This document shows positions 33,600 through 33,827 of a stretch of 33,827 bases of DNA, one piece after another. The notes under the pieces were generated by a model. That model was not told where the DNA came from, made no database searches, and saw only the letters and a program-made list of their open reading frames with translations. The position numbers were made by a program, and so were the translations under genes. This DNA is from Lachnospiraceae bacterium (GTDB lineage Bacteria; Bacillota; Clostridia; Lachnospirales; Lachnospiraceae), in NCBI GenBank assembly GCA_017938485.1, contig JAGBBM010000085.1, forward strand, positions 1-33,827, given 5' to 3'. The first letter of the stretch is position 1; every line of letters starts with the position of its first letter.

Positions 33600-33827
33600 G
33601 TCAAACAGAAGAGTTAAAAAAAGCTTTAGATGAATTACATAAGTGGACCTTAAAGATATGCGAAAATGCAGGTTTACCATCTGCAGAAGGAGAAAAACTT
33701 TGGACGGATATACAAAGTTACCCAGGCCTTTTACAGGAGTATGCCTATTACCATGATACAGGAGATTTTTTGTGCCAGTACAAGATAGAGGGATTTACTG
33801 TGGCTGATATACTTATATGGCAGATGG
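33596..33827 (+). CDS. Unknown protein, 3' truncated by window edge
   Basis: The frame opens with ATG at 33596, overlapping the pseudouridine synthase stop, with GGAGGT at 33581-33586, and continues open to the last base (77 codons seen). The peptide begins MSQTEELKKALDELHKWTLK and contains an LPSAEGEKLWTDIQSYPGLLQEY helix, then DFLCQYKIEGFTVADILIWQM. No signal peptide or membrane segment is seen in this part. I do not recognise the family. It is too short to assign a function. Confidence 0.8.
   Translation, partial: MSQTEELKKALDELHKWTLKICENAGLPSAEGEKLWTDIQSYPGLLQEYAYYHDTGDFLCQYKIEGFTVADILIWQM

Noticed and set aside
1-33827. CRISPR arrays, tRNA or rRNA genes, transposases, integrases, phage genes
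   Set aside because: No spaced direct repeats, cloverleaf sequences or recombinase-like proteins were seen. The only tandem repeats are the 51-bp coding repeats and the 11-bp operator repeats.

Overview
The window looks like a piece of chromosome from a low-GC anaerobic Firmicute, most likely a Lachnospiraceae relative (Butyrivibrio/Roseburia-like). This rests on AT-rich sequence, strong AGGAGG-type ribosome binding sites, class II aldolase and malolactic-type malic enzyme, Gram-positive lipoprotein signals and tandem small zinc-ribbon/membrane genes. I inferred it from the proteins alone; no search was possible. There are no rRNA, tRNA, CRISPR, IS or phage genes, and no gap longer than about 160 bases lacks a gene.

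Layout. (1) 2-808: end of a class II fructose-bisphosphate aldolase, closed by a terminator. (2) 949-1959: two small unrecognised membrane proteins. (3) 2109-9690: a tightly packed four-gene operon. It encodes a MukF/JetA-like kleisin, a MukE/JetB-like subunit and a 1467-residue SMC-like JetC, followed by a spore-photoproduct-lyase-family radical SAM protein in the place where the Wadjet nuclease JetD would be expected. A 13-bp hairpin with a U-tract lies in the leader of this operon. (4) 9745-12273: a zinc-ribbon/repeat/TM protein, a four-TM protein, a small coiled-coil protein and malic enzyme, with an extended -10 promoter in front and a terminator behind. (5) 12334-16638: the MoxR ATPase, DUF58 and membrane transglutaminase trio. 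(6) 16635-19522, minus strand: an OmpR-family regulator, a sensor kinase and an anchored extracellular protein. They converge on region 5 with overlapping stop codons. (7) 19711-21291: a divergent MOP-type flippase. The shared intergenic region carries three tandem 11-bp repeats that look like an OmpR/PhoB-type operator. (8) 21378-31911: two paralogous lipoproteins, two lipoprotein membrane-fusion adaptors (one a double-length fusion), a 938-residue FtsX-type permease and two ABC ATPases, which together form a MacAB-like envelope exporter. (9) 32029-33827: a FliD-C-like protein, an RsuA/RluB-type pseudouridine synthase and the start of an unknown gene.

The most interesting element is region 3. 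It is a Jet/Muk-type loop-extruding ATPase set without its nuclease, cotranscribed with a DNA-repair-type radical SAM enzyme. That enzyme ends in a near-consensus sliding-clamp binding peptide (QMSLF). JetC has Asn after the Walker B Asp, where SMC-type ATPases normally carry the catalytic Glu. The genes around it are housekeeping genes, not a mobile island, so it may be a resident chromosome-maintenance or repair system and not classical plasmid defence.
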